From: Winogradskyella costae
GTDB lineage: Bacteria; Bacteroidota; Bacteroidia; Flavobacteriales; Flavobacteriaceae
Direction of reading: 5' to 3'
Length of the DNA: 64,000 nucleotides
NCBI RefSeq assembly: GCF_013403865.1
Contig: NZ_JABFDK010000011.1
Span: 26,170-90,169 of the forward strand
Both the position numbers and the translations under genes were made by a program. Below the pieces are notes generated by a model. That model was not told the origin of the DNA, searched no databases, and worked only from the letters and a program-made list of their open reading frames with translations. Numbering within the stretch: the stretch's first letter is position 1; the number at the start of each line of letters is the position of its first letter. Positions 55,167-64,000 of this stretch are shown here, piece by piece.

Positions 55167-55198
55167 TTTGGTAATGTAAATCTTATGGTATAATTTTG
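55167..55198 (+). promoter_or_regulatory. promoter of the second RND efflux operon
   Basis: TTTG at 55167-55170, 20-bp spacer, TAATTTTG at 55191-55198: an almost perfect Bacteroidota promoter. The start codon ATG 55208 lies only 10 bp after the -7 box, so the leader is very short. This also rules out the in-frame TTG at 55196 as the start. Confidence 0.75.
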
Positions 55199-55207
55199 AC
55201 CCCTGAA

Positions 55208-55621
55208 ATGAAAAACACTTTCAAGACATATTTATCTGTAGTTGTTGTTTTATTATTAAGCACATTTGCTAATTTACAAGCCAATGCGATTGTTAATACT
55301 ACAGCTAATGCTTCTGCTATTGACCATTGTGATGTAGGTCATCATTATGCGAAGCAATTTACAACTACCACGATTCACTCGAGTCATAAAGATAGAGATG
55401 ATCGTCACAATGTTGAAATCGTTGAAAGCAATAAAGTAGAAGACGAAGAAGCCTCTTCAAAAAAACAGTTTTACAAAAACTACTTAGAAACTGCCTTTAT
55501 TAATGCCTTATTATTTGAGCAGTCTTCTAAACAGCTTCAAAGAAGTATATATCACCCACAGAGTCATCTCAGTGAGCCTAGTCTTAGGCTTCATGTACAA
55601 TTCCAAGTTTTTATAATTTGA
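55208..55621 (+). CDS. small secreted His-rich protein heading the second RND operon
   Basis: 137 residues from ATG 55208; signal peptide MKNTFKTYLSVVVVLLLSTF ending near LQANA. A metal-ligand-rich patch follows (DHCDVGHHYAKQF; THSSHKDRDDRHN analogue IHSSHKDRDDRHN). A helical part (KKQFYKNYLETAFINALLFE) and a short tail complete it. Layout and position mirror the 5302-5697 gene upstream of the other RND pump, though sequence similarity is slight. Possible periplasmic metal or stress sensor; inferred. Confidence 0.68.
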   Translation: MKNTFKTYLSVVVVLLLSTFANLQANAIVNTTANASAIDHCDVGHHYAKQFTTTTIHSSHKDRDDRHNVEIVESNKVEDEEASSKKQFYKNYLETAFINALLFEQSSKQLQRSIYHPQSHLSEPSLRLHVQFQVFII

Positions 55622-55765
55622 TAATTTAAAAACGGACTAACAACTATAACTGGTCTGTTTCTTATTTAAAGGTTTAGAGTTTTCGACCAAAACTTTAAAG
55701 AATGGCATTCCCTATTCCCAATGGGATTGACCAATTAATTATCATTTTATAAAATAATTTTACAA

Positions 55766-56857
55766 GTGAACACCATTAAGAAAATCACCATTTTCACAGG
55801 CCTATGTATGTGTATAACTCTAGCAAGCTGTGAAGAACATAAAGAAGAAAAACACGAAGAATCGACATTCCTCGTAACTAACCCCATAAAAAAAGACACA
55901 ACAATTGTCAAAGATTATGTGAGTCAAATCCACTCCATCAGACACATCGAACTCCGTGCTCTAGAAAAAGGCTATTTAAAAAATATATCTGTAGATGAAG
56001 GGCAACACGTTAAGAAAGGCCAACAGTTATTTCAGATTATGCCTAATATTTACCAAGCCGAACTCAATAAGGCCAAAGCAGAATCTAAAGTAGCACAAAT
56101 AGAACTTGCCAACACACAACTACTTGCCGATGGCAATGTGGTATCCCCGAATGAATTGGCCATGGCCCAAGCAAATTTAGAAAAAGCGAATGCTGAAGTG
56201 TCTTTGGCACAAACCCATTTAGGTTTTACCAGTATTAAAGCCCCTTTTAATGGTATTATTAACCATTTAGAAGCCAGAGAAGGAAGTCTTTTAGATGAAG
56301 GCGAACTTTTAACAACGCTCTCAGACAACAGTGAAATGTGGGTGTATTTTAATGTGCCTGAAGCAGAGTATCTAGATTATATTACAAGTGAAGCTAAAAG
56401 AAACAATAAAAATGTTGCCCTTTTAATGGCTAACAACAAGCAATTTAATCAAAAAGGTATTGTAGAAACCATTGAAGGAGAATTTGATAGCGAAACTGGT
56501 AATATTGCCTTTAGAGCTACATTTCCTAATCCCGATGGTATCTTAAGACATGGAGAAACAGGAAGTATTCTTATGACAATACCTTTTAAAGATGTTGTTA
56601 TCGTACCTCAAAAAGCCACTTTTGAAATCTTAGATAAAACTTATGTTTTTGTTGTAGATAAAAATCATGTGGTACACCAACGAGAAATCACTATTGGAGC
56701 CGAATTACCGCACTTATTTATCGTAGACAAAGGACTATCTGAAACCGAAACCATTCTACTAGAAGGGATTAAGATGGTAAGAGATCAAGAGGAAATTCAC
56801 ATAAAAACTGTAGATCCTGCTACTGTATTATCTAATCTAGAGCTTTACGCAGAGTAA
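55766..56857 (+). CDS. RND efflux periplasmic adaptor lipoprotein
   Basis: 363 residues, GTG start, lipoprotein signal (MNTIKKITIFTGLCMCITLASC). HlyD/AcrA layout: lipoyl half EKGYLKNISVDEGQHVKKGQ, helical hairpin about 90-150 (QAELNKAKAESKVAQIELAN), returning lipoyl half APFNGIINHLEAREGSLLDE, beta-barrel and membrane-proximal domain. It connects the inner-membrane pump to the outer-membrane factor encoded downstream. A 22-bp gap to the pump gene indicates one operon. Confidence 0.92.
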   Translation: MNTIKKITIFTGLCMCITLASCEEHKEEKHEESTFLVTNPIKKDTTIVKDYVSQIHSIRHIELRALEKGYLKNISVDEGQHVKKGQQLFQIMPNIYQAELNKAKAESKVAQIELANTQLLADGNVVSPNELAMAQANLEKANAEVSLAQTHLGFTSIKAPFNGIINHLEAREGSLLDEGELLTTLSDNSEMWVYFNVPEAEYLDYITSEAKRNNKNVALLMANNKQFNQKGIVETIEGEFDSETGNIAFRATFPNPDGILRHGETGSILMTIPFKDVVIVPQKATFEILDKTYVFVVDKNHVVHQREITIGAELPHLFIVDKGLSETETILLEGIKMVRDQEEIHIKTVDPATVLSNLELYAE

Positions 56858-56879
56858 TTCTAACAAATCTACAAACATT

Positions 56880-59800
56880 ATGTTTAAAAAATTTATTAAA
56901 AGACCCGTCTTGGCTATTGTCATTTCGGTGATCATTATATTTATAGGTGGTTTAGCTATAAAGCAATTACCTATATCGCAATTCCCGCAAATTGCACCAA
57001 CTACTGTCAATATTTTTATTGCATATCCAGGTTCTAGTGCTGATGTATTGGTGAATTCTACACTAATTCCGCTAGAAACGGCCATCAATGGTGTGCAAGA
57101 TATGCGTTACATCGCATCAGATGCCACAAGTGCTGGTGAAGGGACATTACGCGTTATTTTTGAACCAGGAACCGATCCCAATGAAGCGGTTGTAAGGGTA
57201 AAAACCAGAGTCGACCAGGTGATGCCTTTATTGCCTGAACTGGTACAACGTGAAGGTGTCATTATTACACCCGTACAACCGAGTATGTTAATGTACGTTA
57301 ACCTGTCGAGTACGGTTAAAGACAACGACGAAAAGTTTCTATACAATTATGCGTACACTAAGATAATTCCCGAAATACAACGTATTAAAGGTATTGCCAG
57401 TGCACAAATTTTAGGAAGTCGAAAATATGCCATGCGTGTGTGGTTAAAACCAGATCGTATGCGTGCTTATAACATTTCTGCTGAAGAAGTTTTAGAAGCT
57501 ATGGAAGACCAAAGTATTTTGGCACGACCTGGTCGTTTGGGACGAAGTTCTGGTAAAACCGCGCAATCTTTAGAGTATGTGCTAACCTATCAAAACCGTT
57601 ACAACGAGCCCGAGCAATACGAAGAAATCATCGTTAAAGCCAACAAAGAAGGCCAAATTGTAACCCTTGCAGATATTGCTGATGTAAAATTAGGAAGTGA
57701 GTTTTTTGATATTTATTCGAATTTAGATGGAAAACCTTCAGCTTCAATCGTCTTAAAACAAACTTTTGGAAGTAATGGTAGCGATGTTATCGATGCCGTA
57801 AAAGAAAAACTCGACGAGCTTGAAGTGGAGTTACCACCAGGAGTGGATTTCCAAATTAGTTATGATGTCTCTAACTTCTTAGATGCCTCAATAGATCAGG
57901 TGATCCATACACTAAGAGATGCGTTTATCTTGGTTGCCATAGTGGTATTCTTATTTTTAGGAGATTGGCGTTCAACATTAATTCCTATTATAGCCGTTCC
58001 GGTTTCTTTAATCGGCGCCTTTTTTGTAATGCAGATTTTTGGCTTATCCATTAACCTTATTACACTATTTGCTTTAGTATTAGCGATTGGTATTGTGGTC
58101 GATAATGCTATTGTGGTCGTTGAAGCTGTCCACGTAAAAATGGAAGAAGACCACCAGCTCACACCCTACCAAGCATCTTCGGAAGTTTTAGGTGAAATTG
58201 GTGGAGCCATTGTGGCTATTACCTTAGTAATGGTCTCAGTATTTATTCCTATTTCGTTTATGACGGGTCCGGTGGGTGTGTTCTACCGACAATTCTCAAT
58301 CACTATGGCTGGCTCAATAGTTATTTCTGCCATTGTTGCCTTGACTTTGACTCCGGTGCTTTGTGCTATGCTATTAAAGAATAATCATGGCAAAAAACGG
58401 ACCTCCCCATTAGATCGGTTTATTGATTGGTTCAACGGTGGATTCGAAAAACTGACAGGACGTTATGTAAAGATTTTAAATAAAATCGTAGCCAGACGCT
58501 TTATCACCTTCGGTATATTAGCAGCCTTCTGTATTGGAATTTTCTTTACAAATGAAGTGTTACCAGCCGGATTTATTCCTAACGAAGACCAAGGAATGAT
58601 TTATGCCATCATTCAAACACCTCCTGGAGCTACTTTAGAGCGTACCAATGAAGTGGCTAAAAACCTTCAGAAGATCTGTGAGGAAATGGACGGCGTAGAA
58701 TCGGTATCCTCATTAGCGGGTTATGAAATTATGACTGAAGGTCGTGGCTCTAATGCCGGAACCTGTTTAATTAACCTTAAACCTTGGTCAGAGCGCGAGC
58801 ACTCGGTTCATGAAATCATGGAAGCGTTAGAAGAAGAAACTAAAAACTTAGGAGCTGTTATAGAATATTTTGAACCTCCGGCGGTACCAGGTTTTGGATC
58901 ATCAGGTGGATTTGCTTTACGTTTATTAGATAAAACAAACTCTACTGATTACCATCATTTTGAAAGTGTGAATAATGACTTCATGGAAGCCTTATCGGAA
59001 CGCGAAGAATTATCAGGTTTGTTCACCTTCTTCTCGGCTAACTATCCGCAATATGAGTTGAAAATCAATAATAAAATAGCGATGCAGAAAGGCGTAACTA
59101 TTGGTACAGCCATGGAAAATCTCAATATTTTAATTGGTAGTACTTATGAGCAAGGGTTTATTCGATTTGGTCGTTTCTTTAAAGTATACACGCAAGCAGC
59201 ACCAGAATACAGGCGTTTACCTTCGGATCTCGAAAAGTTATTTGTAAAAAATGAAGAAGGTGAAATGGTCCCATATTCGGCTTTTATGAGTATAGAAAAA
59301 AAGTTAGGCCCTAACGAAATTACACGTTATAACCTTTATAATTCAGCATCCATAAGAGGCTTACCAGCTGCTGGATTTACAAGTGATGATGCTATTAAAG
59401 CCATAAAAGAAGTCGCAGCCACAAAACTACCTAGAGGTTACGATATTGCTTGGGAAGGTTTAAGTTTTGATGAAGCTCAAAGAGGGAACGAATCGATTTA
59501 CATTTTTATCGTCGTACTTATATTTGTGTACTTTGTTTTAGCAGCACAATACGAAAGTTTCCTATTGCCTTTTGCTGTTATTTTATCCTTACCAGTTGGT
59601 GTTTTCGGTTCCTTTATTTTACTTAAAGCGATGGGATTAGCCAATGATGTTTATGCCCAAATTGGAGTCATAATGCTGGTTGGTTTACTCGGTAAAAACG
59701 CGGTTCTAATCGTGGAATTTGCTGTTCAAAAACGGAGACAAGGTGCTACCATTTTAGAAGCTGCGATTGAAGGCTCAAGAGCACGATTCAGACCTATCTT

Positions 59801-60131
59801 AATGACATCCTTTGCATTTATCGCCGGATTAATTCCGTTAGTTATTGCTTCTGGCGCTGGTGCTATTGGGAATAGAACTATTGGTGGCTCTGCTTTAGGT
59901 GGTATGCTTATAGGTACACTAGGTGGGGTCTTAATCATTCCAGGACTGTACTACATTTTTGCAAAAATGGCAGACGGTAAAAGTCTTATTAAAGACGAAG
60001 CCAGCGAACCTATTTCTGAAGAGATGATGCGTTCTAGTGAAACTAAGAATCAAAGTGTAGCCAATGCTGAAGAAATCAGTAAGCTCAGAAAACTATTGAA
60101 AAAATTTCGTAAAAACAGAAATGATGACTAA
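56880..60131 (+). CDS. HAE1-type RND multidrug efflux permease
   Basis: 1083 residues, 12 TM helices with two large porter loops. First helix FIKRPVLAIVISVIIIFIGG; TM4 proton-relay motif LAIGIVVDNAIVVVEAVHV (two Asp); a conserved second-half block LVGLLGKNAVLIVEFAVQKR. These mark the hydrophobe/amphiphile (AcrB) family, unlike the metal-type pump at 844-5178. It exports toxic organic compounds using protons. The gene overlaps the outer-membrane factor gene by 11 bp. Confidence 0.95.
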   Translation: MFKKFIKRPVLAIVISVIIIFIGGLAIKQLPISQFPQIAPTTVNIFIAYPGSSADVLVNSTLIPLETAINGVQDMRYIASDATSAGEGTLRVIFEPGTDPNEAVVRVKTRVDQVMPLLPELVQREGVIITPVQPSMLMYVNLSSTVKDNDEKFLYNYAYTKIIPEIQRIKGIASAQILGSRKYAMRVWLKPDRMRAYNISAEEVLEAMEDQSILARPGRLGRSSGKTAQSLEYVLTYQNRYNEPEQYEEIIVKANKEGQIVTLADIADVKLGSEFFDIYSNLDGKPSASIVLKQTFGSNGSDVIDAVKEKLDELEVELPPGVDFQISYDVSNFLDASIDQVIHTLRDAFILVAIVVFLFLGDWRSTLIPIIAVPVSLIGAFFVMQIFGLSINLITLFALVLAIGIVVDNAIVVVEAVHVKMEEDHQLTPYQASSEVLGEIGGAIVAITLVMVSVFIPISFMTGPVGVFYRQFSITMAGSIVISAIVALTLTPVLCAMLLKNNHGKKRTSPLDRFIDWFNGGFEKLTGRYVKILNKIVARRFITFGILAAFCIGIFFTNEVLPAGFIPNEDQGMIYAIIQTPPGATLERTNEVAKNLQKICEEMDGVESVSSLAGYEIMTEGRGSNAGTCLINLKPWSEREHSVHEIMEALEEETKNLGAVIEYFEPPAVPGFGSSGGFALRLLDKTNSTDYHHFESVNNDFMEALSEREELSGLFTFFSANYPQYELKINNKIAMQKGVTIGTAMENLNILIGSTYEQGFIRFGRFFKVYTQAAPEYRRLPSDLEKLFVKNEEGEMVPYSAFMSIEKKLGPNEITRYNLYNSASIRGLPAAGFTSDDAIKAIKEVAATKLPRGYDIAWEGLSFDEAQRGNESIYIFIVVLIFVYFVLAAQYESFLLPFAVILSLPVGVFGSFILLKAMGLANDVYAQIGVIMLVGLLGKNAVLIVEFAVQKRRQGATILEAAIEGSRARFRPILMTSFAFIAGLIPLVIASGAGAIGNRTIGGSALGGMLIGTLGGVLIIPGLYYIFAKMADGKSLIKDEASEPISEEMMRSSETKNQSVANAEEISKLRKLLKKFRKNRNDD

Positions 60132-61566
60132 GATAAAAATGCATAGAAAATCATACCTTATAGGTATGCTCGCCTTACTCGTAGTCTTTTCTTGTGTACC
60201 AACACAAAAGGCTATTAGAGACGCCGATACAGAAGTCCCAGAGCACTATCAAAATGAATCCTCAGATACCACAAATGTGGCTACCGTACAGTGGAAGAAT
60301 TTCTTTTCCGATTCAAAGTTAGTGGCACTAATTGATACGGCTTTGGCCAATAACCAAGAACTTCATATTATGCTTCAGCAAATTGCAATGGCTAACAATG
60401 AAGTCAAAGTGAGAAAGGGTGAATATCTACCTTTTGTCAATGTGTATGCGGGTGCTGAAGTTGAAAAAGTAGGTGAATACACCCGCAATGGAGCTGTAGA
60501 ACAACAGTTAAACATCAGAGAAGGAGAAGAATTCCCAGAACCTTTAACCGATTTTTCGGTGGGTTTAGATGTATCATGGGAACTCGACGTTTGGAAAAAA
60601 CTGCGTAACGGTAAAAAAGCTGCTGTATTAGAATACCTAAGCACTATTGAAGGCAAGAATTTTATGGTCACTAATATGGTTTCCGAAATTGCTAATTCCT
60701 ATTACGAGCTTTTAGCCTTAGACAATCAATTAAGTATTATTGAGCAGAATTTAGAGATTCAAAAAAATGCTTTAGAGATGGTAAAACTTCAAAAACAAGC
60801 AGCGAGAGCGACGCAATTAGCCGTGAGACGTTTTGAAGCAGAGGTGTTTAAAAATCAAAGTAATAAATTTGAAATTCGTCAACAGATTGTAGAAACAGAG
60901 AATACAATTAATTTCTTATTGGGTCGTTATCCGCAAGCTATTGATAGAGATACCTCTGATTTTATTGATCGTCCAATAGACAGTATTGAAGCTGGTTTAC
61001 CTGCACAGCTTTTAGCAAACAGACCCGATATTAAACAAGCGGAATATGAATTAGAAGCTTCTAAATTGAATGTCCAAATTGCCAAAGCCAACTTCTATCC
61101 TTCCATAGGTATTAAAGCTGGTATAGGCTTACAAGCGTTTAAAACGAAGTATTTAACCCATACACCAGAATCGCTTTTATATTCGTTAGTTGGAGATGTG
61201 GTAAGTCCGTTAATAAACAGAAATGCCATTAAAGCGGAATATAATAATGCTAACAGCAGACAATTACAAGCTGTGTTTGAATATGAAAAGGCCATCTTAA
61301 ACGGCTATATTGAAGTTGCCAATACGCTATCTGACATCAATAATTTAAAGGCCAATTATGATTTAAAAGCCAAACAGGTAGATGCTATGACGGAAGCTAT
61401 TGACCTTTCTATTCAACTTTTTAAATCTGCTAGAGCAGAATACACCGAAGTTTTATTAACACAACGAGAAGCTTTAGACTCCAAACTAGAAATTATTGAA
61501 ACCAAAAGAGACCAATTTTTAGCAAACGTTAAAATCTATCAAGCCTTAGGTGGTGGTTGGAATTAA
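60121..61566 (+). CDS. NodT-type outer-membrane efflux lipoprotein (TolC family)
   Basis: 481 residues from ATG 60121 inside the end of the pump gene; an alternative in-frame ATG at 60139 gives a cleaner lipoprotein signal (MHRKSYLIGMLALLVVFSC). Two outer-membrane-efflux repeats with long coiled-coil helices are visible (VALIDTALANNQELHIMLQQ; LANRPDIKQAEYELEASKLN), the second being the typical RPDIxxAE block. It forms the trimeric exit duct for the RND pump. A strong terminator follows. Confidence 0.93.
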   Translation: MMTKIKMHRKSYLIGMLALLVVFSCVPTQKAIRDADTEVPEHYQNESSDTTNVATVQWKNFFSDSKLVALIDTALANNQELHIMLQQIAMANNEVKVRKGEYLPFVNVYAGAEVEKVGEYTRNGAVEQQLNIREGEEFPEPLTDFSVGLDVSWELDVWKKLRNGKKAAVLEYLSTIEGKNFMVTNMVSEIANSYYELLALDNQLSIIEQNLEIQKNALEMVKLQKQAARATQLAVRRFEAEVFKNQSNKFEIRQQIVETENTINFLLGRYPQAIDRDTSDFIDRPIDSIEAGLPAQLLANRPDIKQAEYELEASKLNVQIAKANFYPSIGIKAGIGLQAFKTKYLTHTPESLLYSLVGDVVSPLINRNAIKAEYNNANSRQLQAVFEYEKAILNGYIEVANTLSDINNLKANYDLKAKQVDAMTEAIDLSIQLFKSARAEYTEVLLTQREALDSKLEIIETKRDQFLANVKIYQALGGGWN

Positions 61567-61587
61567 CTGAAGCCCACTTCAAATCTT

Positions 61588-61625
61588 AAAGCCATTTTAC
61601 AATATTGTAAAATGGCTTTTTTTTT
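61588..61625 (+). terminator. strong rho-independent terminator of the RND operon
   Basis: A perfect 16-bp palindrome AAAGCCATTTTACAAT/ATTGTAAAATGGCTTT followed by nine or more T. It lies 21 bp after the outer-membrane factor stop. Confidence 0.93.
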
Positions 61626-61731
61626 ACGACTATTTGCATTATTAATTCTATAGTTTTCATAAATTAAACCTATTTAATAATCCTTATATTTAGACTTTAA
61701 CAAAAGCTAAAACCATTATTAAAAACCAGCC

Positions 61732-62184
61732 ATGAAAAATATTTTTGATAAAACCATTACAGCTGAAGTTTTAGAGCGTATCAACAAACTACAGCCTACA
61801 ACATCACCAATTTGGGGAAAAATGTCTTGTGACCAAATGTTAGCACATTGTAATGTGACTTACGAATTAGATTTTGAAGATAAACATCCGAAACCAAAAG
61901 GGTTTATGAAATGGATGCTTAAAACATTTATAAAAAACACCGTTGTTAGTGAAAAACCCTATAAGAAAAATGGTCGCACAGCACCAGTATTTCTAATCAC
62001 CAATGAAAAAGATTTTCATCTAGAAAAAGACAGGTTAACAGCCTATATCATTAAAACACAAGAATTAGGAAGCGACTATTTTGACCAGAAAGAAAGCCAT
62101 TCTTTTGGGAAATTATCTAAGACCGAATGGAACAATATGTTCTATAAGCACATAGATCATCATTTAACTCAATTTGGTGTTTAA
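61732..62184 (+). CDS. DUF1569 (DinB-like) protein
   Basis: 150 residues. DUF1569/DinB-like four-helix layout with possible metal-ligand histidines: IWGKMSCDQMLAHCNVTYEL, ESHSFGKLSKTEWNNMFYKH and IDHHLTQFGV at the end. Function unknown; DinB-like proteins are often thiol- or metal-dependent. It is an ordinary chromosomal gene and has no cassette flanks. Confidence 0.85.
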   Translation: MKNIFDKTITAEVLERINKLQPTTSPIWGKMSCDQMLAHCNVTYELDFEDKHPKPKGFMKWMLKTFIKNTVVSEKPYKKNGRTAPVFLITNEKDFHLEKDRLTAYIIKTQELGSDYFDQKESHSFGKLSKTEWNNMFYKHIDHHLTQFGV

Positions 62185-62284
62185 TAAAGAATAAAACTTA
62201 ACTTTCTAAAATTTAGAAATCAACCTAAATAATTATGTTTTAACAAGTTAAGACTTATTAAAAACTAATAAAAGCTGTTGTTAT

Positions 62285-62341
62285 CCCGATACCACTTTGG
62301 AATAAGATGTATATTTATGAGTTTATAACGAGTTGCCAGTA
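62285..62341 (+). promoter_or_regulatory. leading edge of the solitary cassette with core site
   Basis: CCCGA at 62285-62289, TATATTT, TATAA, then core GTTGCCAGTA at 62332-62341. Spacing from CCCGA to GTT is 47 nt, identical to the array leading edge at 47817-47864, and the two align without gaps. The downstream leader has ATTTGACC before ATG 62385. Confidence 0.5.
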
Positions 62342-62384
62342 ATTTGACCAAACCAACAAACATAAGAACTGAAATTAAAAATTA

Positions 62385-63830
62385 ATGAAGAAAACACTAT
62401 CCATTTTACTTATACTATTGGCTGTAAATTCAGCTTTTTCGCAAAACGATTTTGCTACTATTAATATTTATCGAACTAAATCATTTTGCATTGGATGTAA
62501 TGTGAAAGTACTTTTAAATGATGTATTTCTAACTCAATTAGAGAATGGTGGGAAATTGGAATTAAAAATCTTCAACACAAATGGAACCAAAATAACAGTT
62601 ACTGATGGTCGTAATTATAGGGATGATGTCACATTAAAACCGAGAAAAGGTCAAACTTTTCATTTTAATGCACAAGCAAGAACACCAAGAGTATTAGGTT
62701 TTAGATTAGACCAATTAGATAAACCAGTAAAAGACAGAAAATTGAGGTCGGACAGATTTTTAAGTATGTCTGATGTTGGTGTATTAGATAATAACACAAG
62801 TAGAAAACCTGATACTGAATGGACTGAAAAAAAACTAAAAGAACACTGGACTAAAAATGGCTCTAAAGACATCGAAGGAATTTATGAAAAAGTAGGTACT
62901 ACATTAGAATACGAATTAGCAGTTTTAAAAGAAAATAATGACTATAAAATCATTTATTTAGATGGAGCAAAAGGCACAAGTTGGAATGAAGGAGATATAA
63001 AAGCAATTTTGCAAAAAACTGCACAATTTGGACTTTTTAAAGCAAATTGGTTTATGCTAAACAAATCTTATAACAACGATATAATTATAACGTTTAAAGA
63101 TGCCACAATGAGTTTCATACCAGAAACTGGCAGAGACAAGGATATTTATATAAAAACTTACCCAACATACGATGAAGACAATACAACTTCAAAATCAGAT
63201 TGGAAAAGTACTGGAACAGGTTTTTTTATTGATAAAAGGGGTTATTTAGTTACAAATCATCACGTAGTAGAAGATGGAAACACATTTGAAATTAGTGTTT
63301 CTAAAAATGGCAGGACATCTAAATATAATGCAGAAATTATAAGTGTTGACAAACAAAATGACTTGGCAATTTTAAAAATTGATGATAGTAATTTTTCAAC
63401 TTTATCAACTTTAAACTATAATTTTGATACAGACAGTCAAGATGTTGGTTCTTCAGTCTTTGCTTTAGGTTATCCATTAACTCAAATTATGGGTAACGAA
63501 GTAAAGTTCACAGATGGCAAAATAAGTTCAAAATCTGGTTTTAAAGGAGATATAACTACTTATCAAATTAGTGTTCCAATACAACCTGGAAATAGTGGAG
63601 GACCATTATTTGACGAAAAAGGAAATTTAGTTGGTGTTACTTCTTCAGGAATAAATAGACAACTTGCTGATAATGCAAATTATGCAATTAAGACAAGTTA
63701 TTTAAAATTATTAATTGACTCAATAGATGAAAAACTAGAATTGCCTAATAGTAACGGAATGGAAAATTTATCTGTTACGGAACAGATAAAAACAATTTCA
63801 GAATATGTAGTTCTGATTAAAGTAAAATAA
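62385..63830 (+). CDS. solitary cassette: secreted trypsin-like (HtrA-type) serine protease
   Basis: 481 residues; signal peptide MKKTLSILLILLAVNSAFSQ. The N-terminal ~250 residues are a beta domain of unknown type. Residues about 272-450 form a trypsin-like domain with the triad visible: His293 (YLVTNHHVVEDG), Asp326 (KQNDLAILKID) and Ser404 (QPGNSGGPLFD). No PDZ domain follows. Periplasmic or surface protease. Flanked by its own perfect 10-bp inverted pair GTTGCCAGTA (62332) and TACTGGCAAC (63835). Confidence 0.85.
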   Translation: MKKTLSILLILLAVNSAFSQNDFATINIYRTKSFCIGCNVKVLLNDVFLTQLENGGKLELKIFNTNGTKITVTDGRNYRDDVTLKPRKGQTFHFNAQARTPRVLGFRLDQLDKPVKDRKLRSDRFLSMSDVGVLDNNTSRKPDTEWTEKKLKEHWTKNGSKDIEGIYEKVGTTLEYELAVLKENNDYKIIYLDGAKGTSWNEGDIKAILQKTAQFGLFKANWFMLNKSYNNDIIITFKDATMSFIPETGRDKDIYIKTYPTYDEDNTTSKSDWKSTGTGFFIDKRGYLVTNHHVVEDGNTFEISVSKNGRTSKYNAEIISVDKQNDLAILKIDDSNFSTLSTLNYNFDTDSQDVGSSVFALGYPLTQIMGNEVKFTDGKISSKSGFKGDITTYQISVPIQPGNSGGPLFDEKGNLVGVTSSGINRQLADNANYAIKTSYLKLLIDSIDEKLELPNSNGMENLSVTEQIKTISEYVVLIKVK

Positions 63831-63834
63831 AAAC

Positions 63835-63844
63835 TACTGGCAAC
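63835..63844. repeat. inverse core site of the solitary cassette
   Basis: TACTGGCAAC, the exact reverse complement of GTTGCCAGTA at 62332-62341, beginning 5 bp after the protease stop. The attC-like body expected after it is absent; an IS110-type element begins within about 30 bp. Confidence 0.75.
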
Positions 63845-63877
63845 AAAGTACTGTGGTGAAAAACAAGTAGAAACTCA

Positions 63878-64000
63878 TTAATTTTTCACTAAAGTACTTT
63901 TATAATTCCCATCATATATTAACCCTGATTTAGCGATTGCAAAGGCCTGTTTTAATAGTTTATTACATACTGCAATTAATGCTAATTTTTTGCTCTTTCC
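63878..64000 (-). CDS. IS110-family transposase, C-terminal fragment (runs off the edge)
   Basis: The minus-strand frame is open from the right edge to the TAA at 63880-63878, encoding GKSKKLALIAVCNKLLKQAF and continuing AIAKSGLIYDGNYKSTLVKN. The KKLALIAVCNKLLKQAFAI block is the conserved end of the transposase_20 domain of IS110/IS1111 proteins, which use a DEDD active site and, in studied members, an RNA guide. Only the last 40 residues are in the window, so intactness is unknown. Confidence 0.75.
   Translation of the reverse strand, partial: GKSKKLALIAVCNKLLKQAFAIAKSGLIYDGNYKSTLVKN

Noticed and set aside
54404..55195. Unit 7 as a full cassette with its own flanks
   Set aside because: No convincing inverted pair or following spacer could be found around 54576-55100, so it is only noted as possible.
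55131..55198. TTATCATCC before the second RND operon, similar to the array leading edge
   Set aside because: The 47-nt spacing to a GTT core is absent; the region is explained as an ordinary promoter.

Overview
The window looks like chromosome of a low-GC marine-type member of the Flavobacteriaceae (Bacteroidota). Evidence: TAnnTTTG-type -7 promoter boxes, a type IX secretion sorting-domain protein, RND pumps fused to a TolC domain, a fused E1 alpha/beta 2-oxoacid dehydrogenase, DUF2452, DUF4268 and DUF1569 proteins, and AT-rich leaders without Shine-Dalgarno sites. Translations, motif positions and repeats were read by eye; no database search was possible.

Region 1 (1-14.7 kb) is the right part of an integrative element inserted at the 3' end of mnmE. 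From its right end it carries a zinc-ribbon/HTH protein, a tyrosine recombinase, an unknown protein, two excisionase-type HTH proteins and a two-gene primase/ATPase replication module. Its cargo is an XRE regulator + 107-aa helical protein + prokaryotic Argonaute operon, and a metal-efflux operon (His-rich small protein, CusA-TolC fusion, CusB-like adaptor running off the left edge). The Argonaute keeps the MID guide-binding residues but has lost the PIWI catalytic residues. No left end, relaxase or conjugation gene is visible.

Region 2 (14.7-47.8 kb) is core chromosome: mnmE, a TlpA-like thioredoxin lipoprotein, an NMO-like TIM-barrel protein, rhomboid protease, lipid A-type acyltransferase, class V aminotransferase, phosphohexomutase (GlmM type), AcpH, T9SS cargo, NYN-LOTUS protein, FAH hydrolase, a giant AsmA protein, uvrA, a LOG-family protein, an inactive M1-peptidase-like beta-barrel protein, fused E1 dehydrogenase, two methyltransferases, a ZIP transporter and several tiny membrane or lysine-rich proteins. 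It also has clear hairpin terminators and an 11-bp x 5 tandem repeat.

Region 3 (47.8-55.1 kb) is the most unusual part: about seven single-gene units, all on the + strand, separated by a degenerate ~130-160 bp repeat with a central hairpin. Several genes are bracketed by their own short inverted repeat (for example GTTAGCCAAC ... GTTGGCTAAC), and these differ from gene to gene. That is the logic of integron cassettes (core site, gene, matching inverse core site, attC), but the core consensus (about GTTRSCM) is not the classical GTTRRRY and no integron integrase is present. An IS3-family element sits in the leader of one unit; removing it with one 3-bp target copy restores the standard leader. 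The genes encode secreted LRR, YD-repeat and unknown proteins, an HNH endonuclease, an XRE-DUF4870 membrane protein and a membrane protein.

Region 4 (55.1-64 kb) is a second RND efflux operon (His-rich small protein, adaptor, HAE1-type pump, NodT-type outer membrane factor) ending in a strong terminator, then a DUF1569 gene. Next comes a solitary cassette (trypsin-like protease flanked by GTTGCCAGTA ... TACTGGCAAC), whose 3' repeat is replaced by an IS110-family transposase running off the right edge. The leading edges of the array and of the solitary cassette align without gaps (CCCGA, TATATTT, TATAA, then GTT exactly 47 nt from CCCGA), a candidate conserved insertion and/or promoter site.
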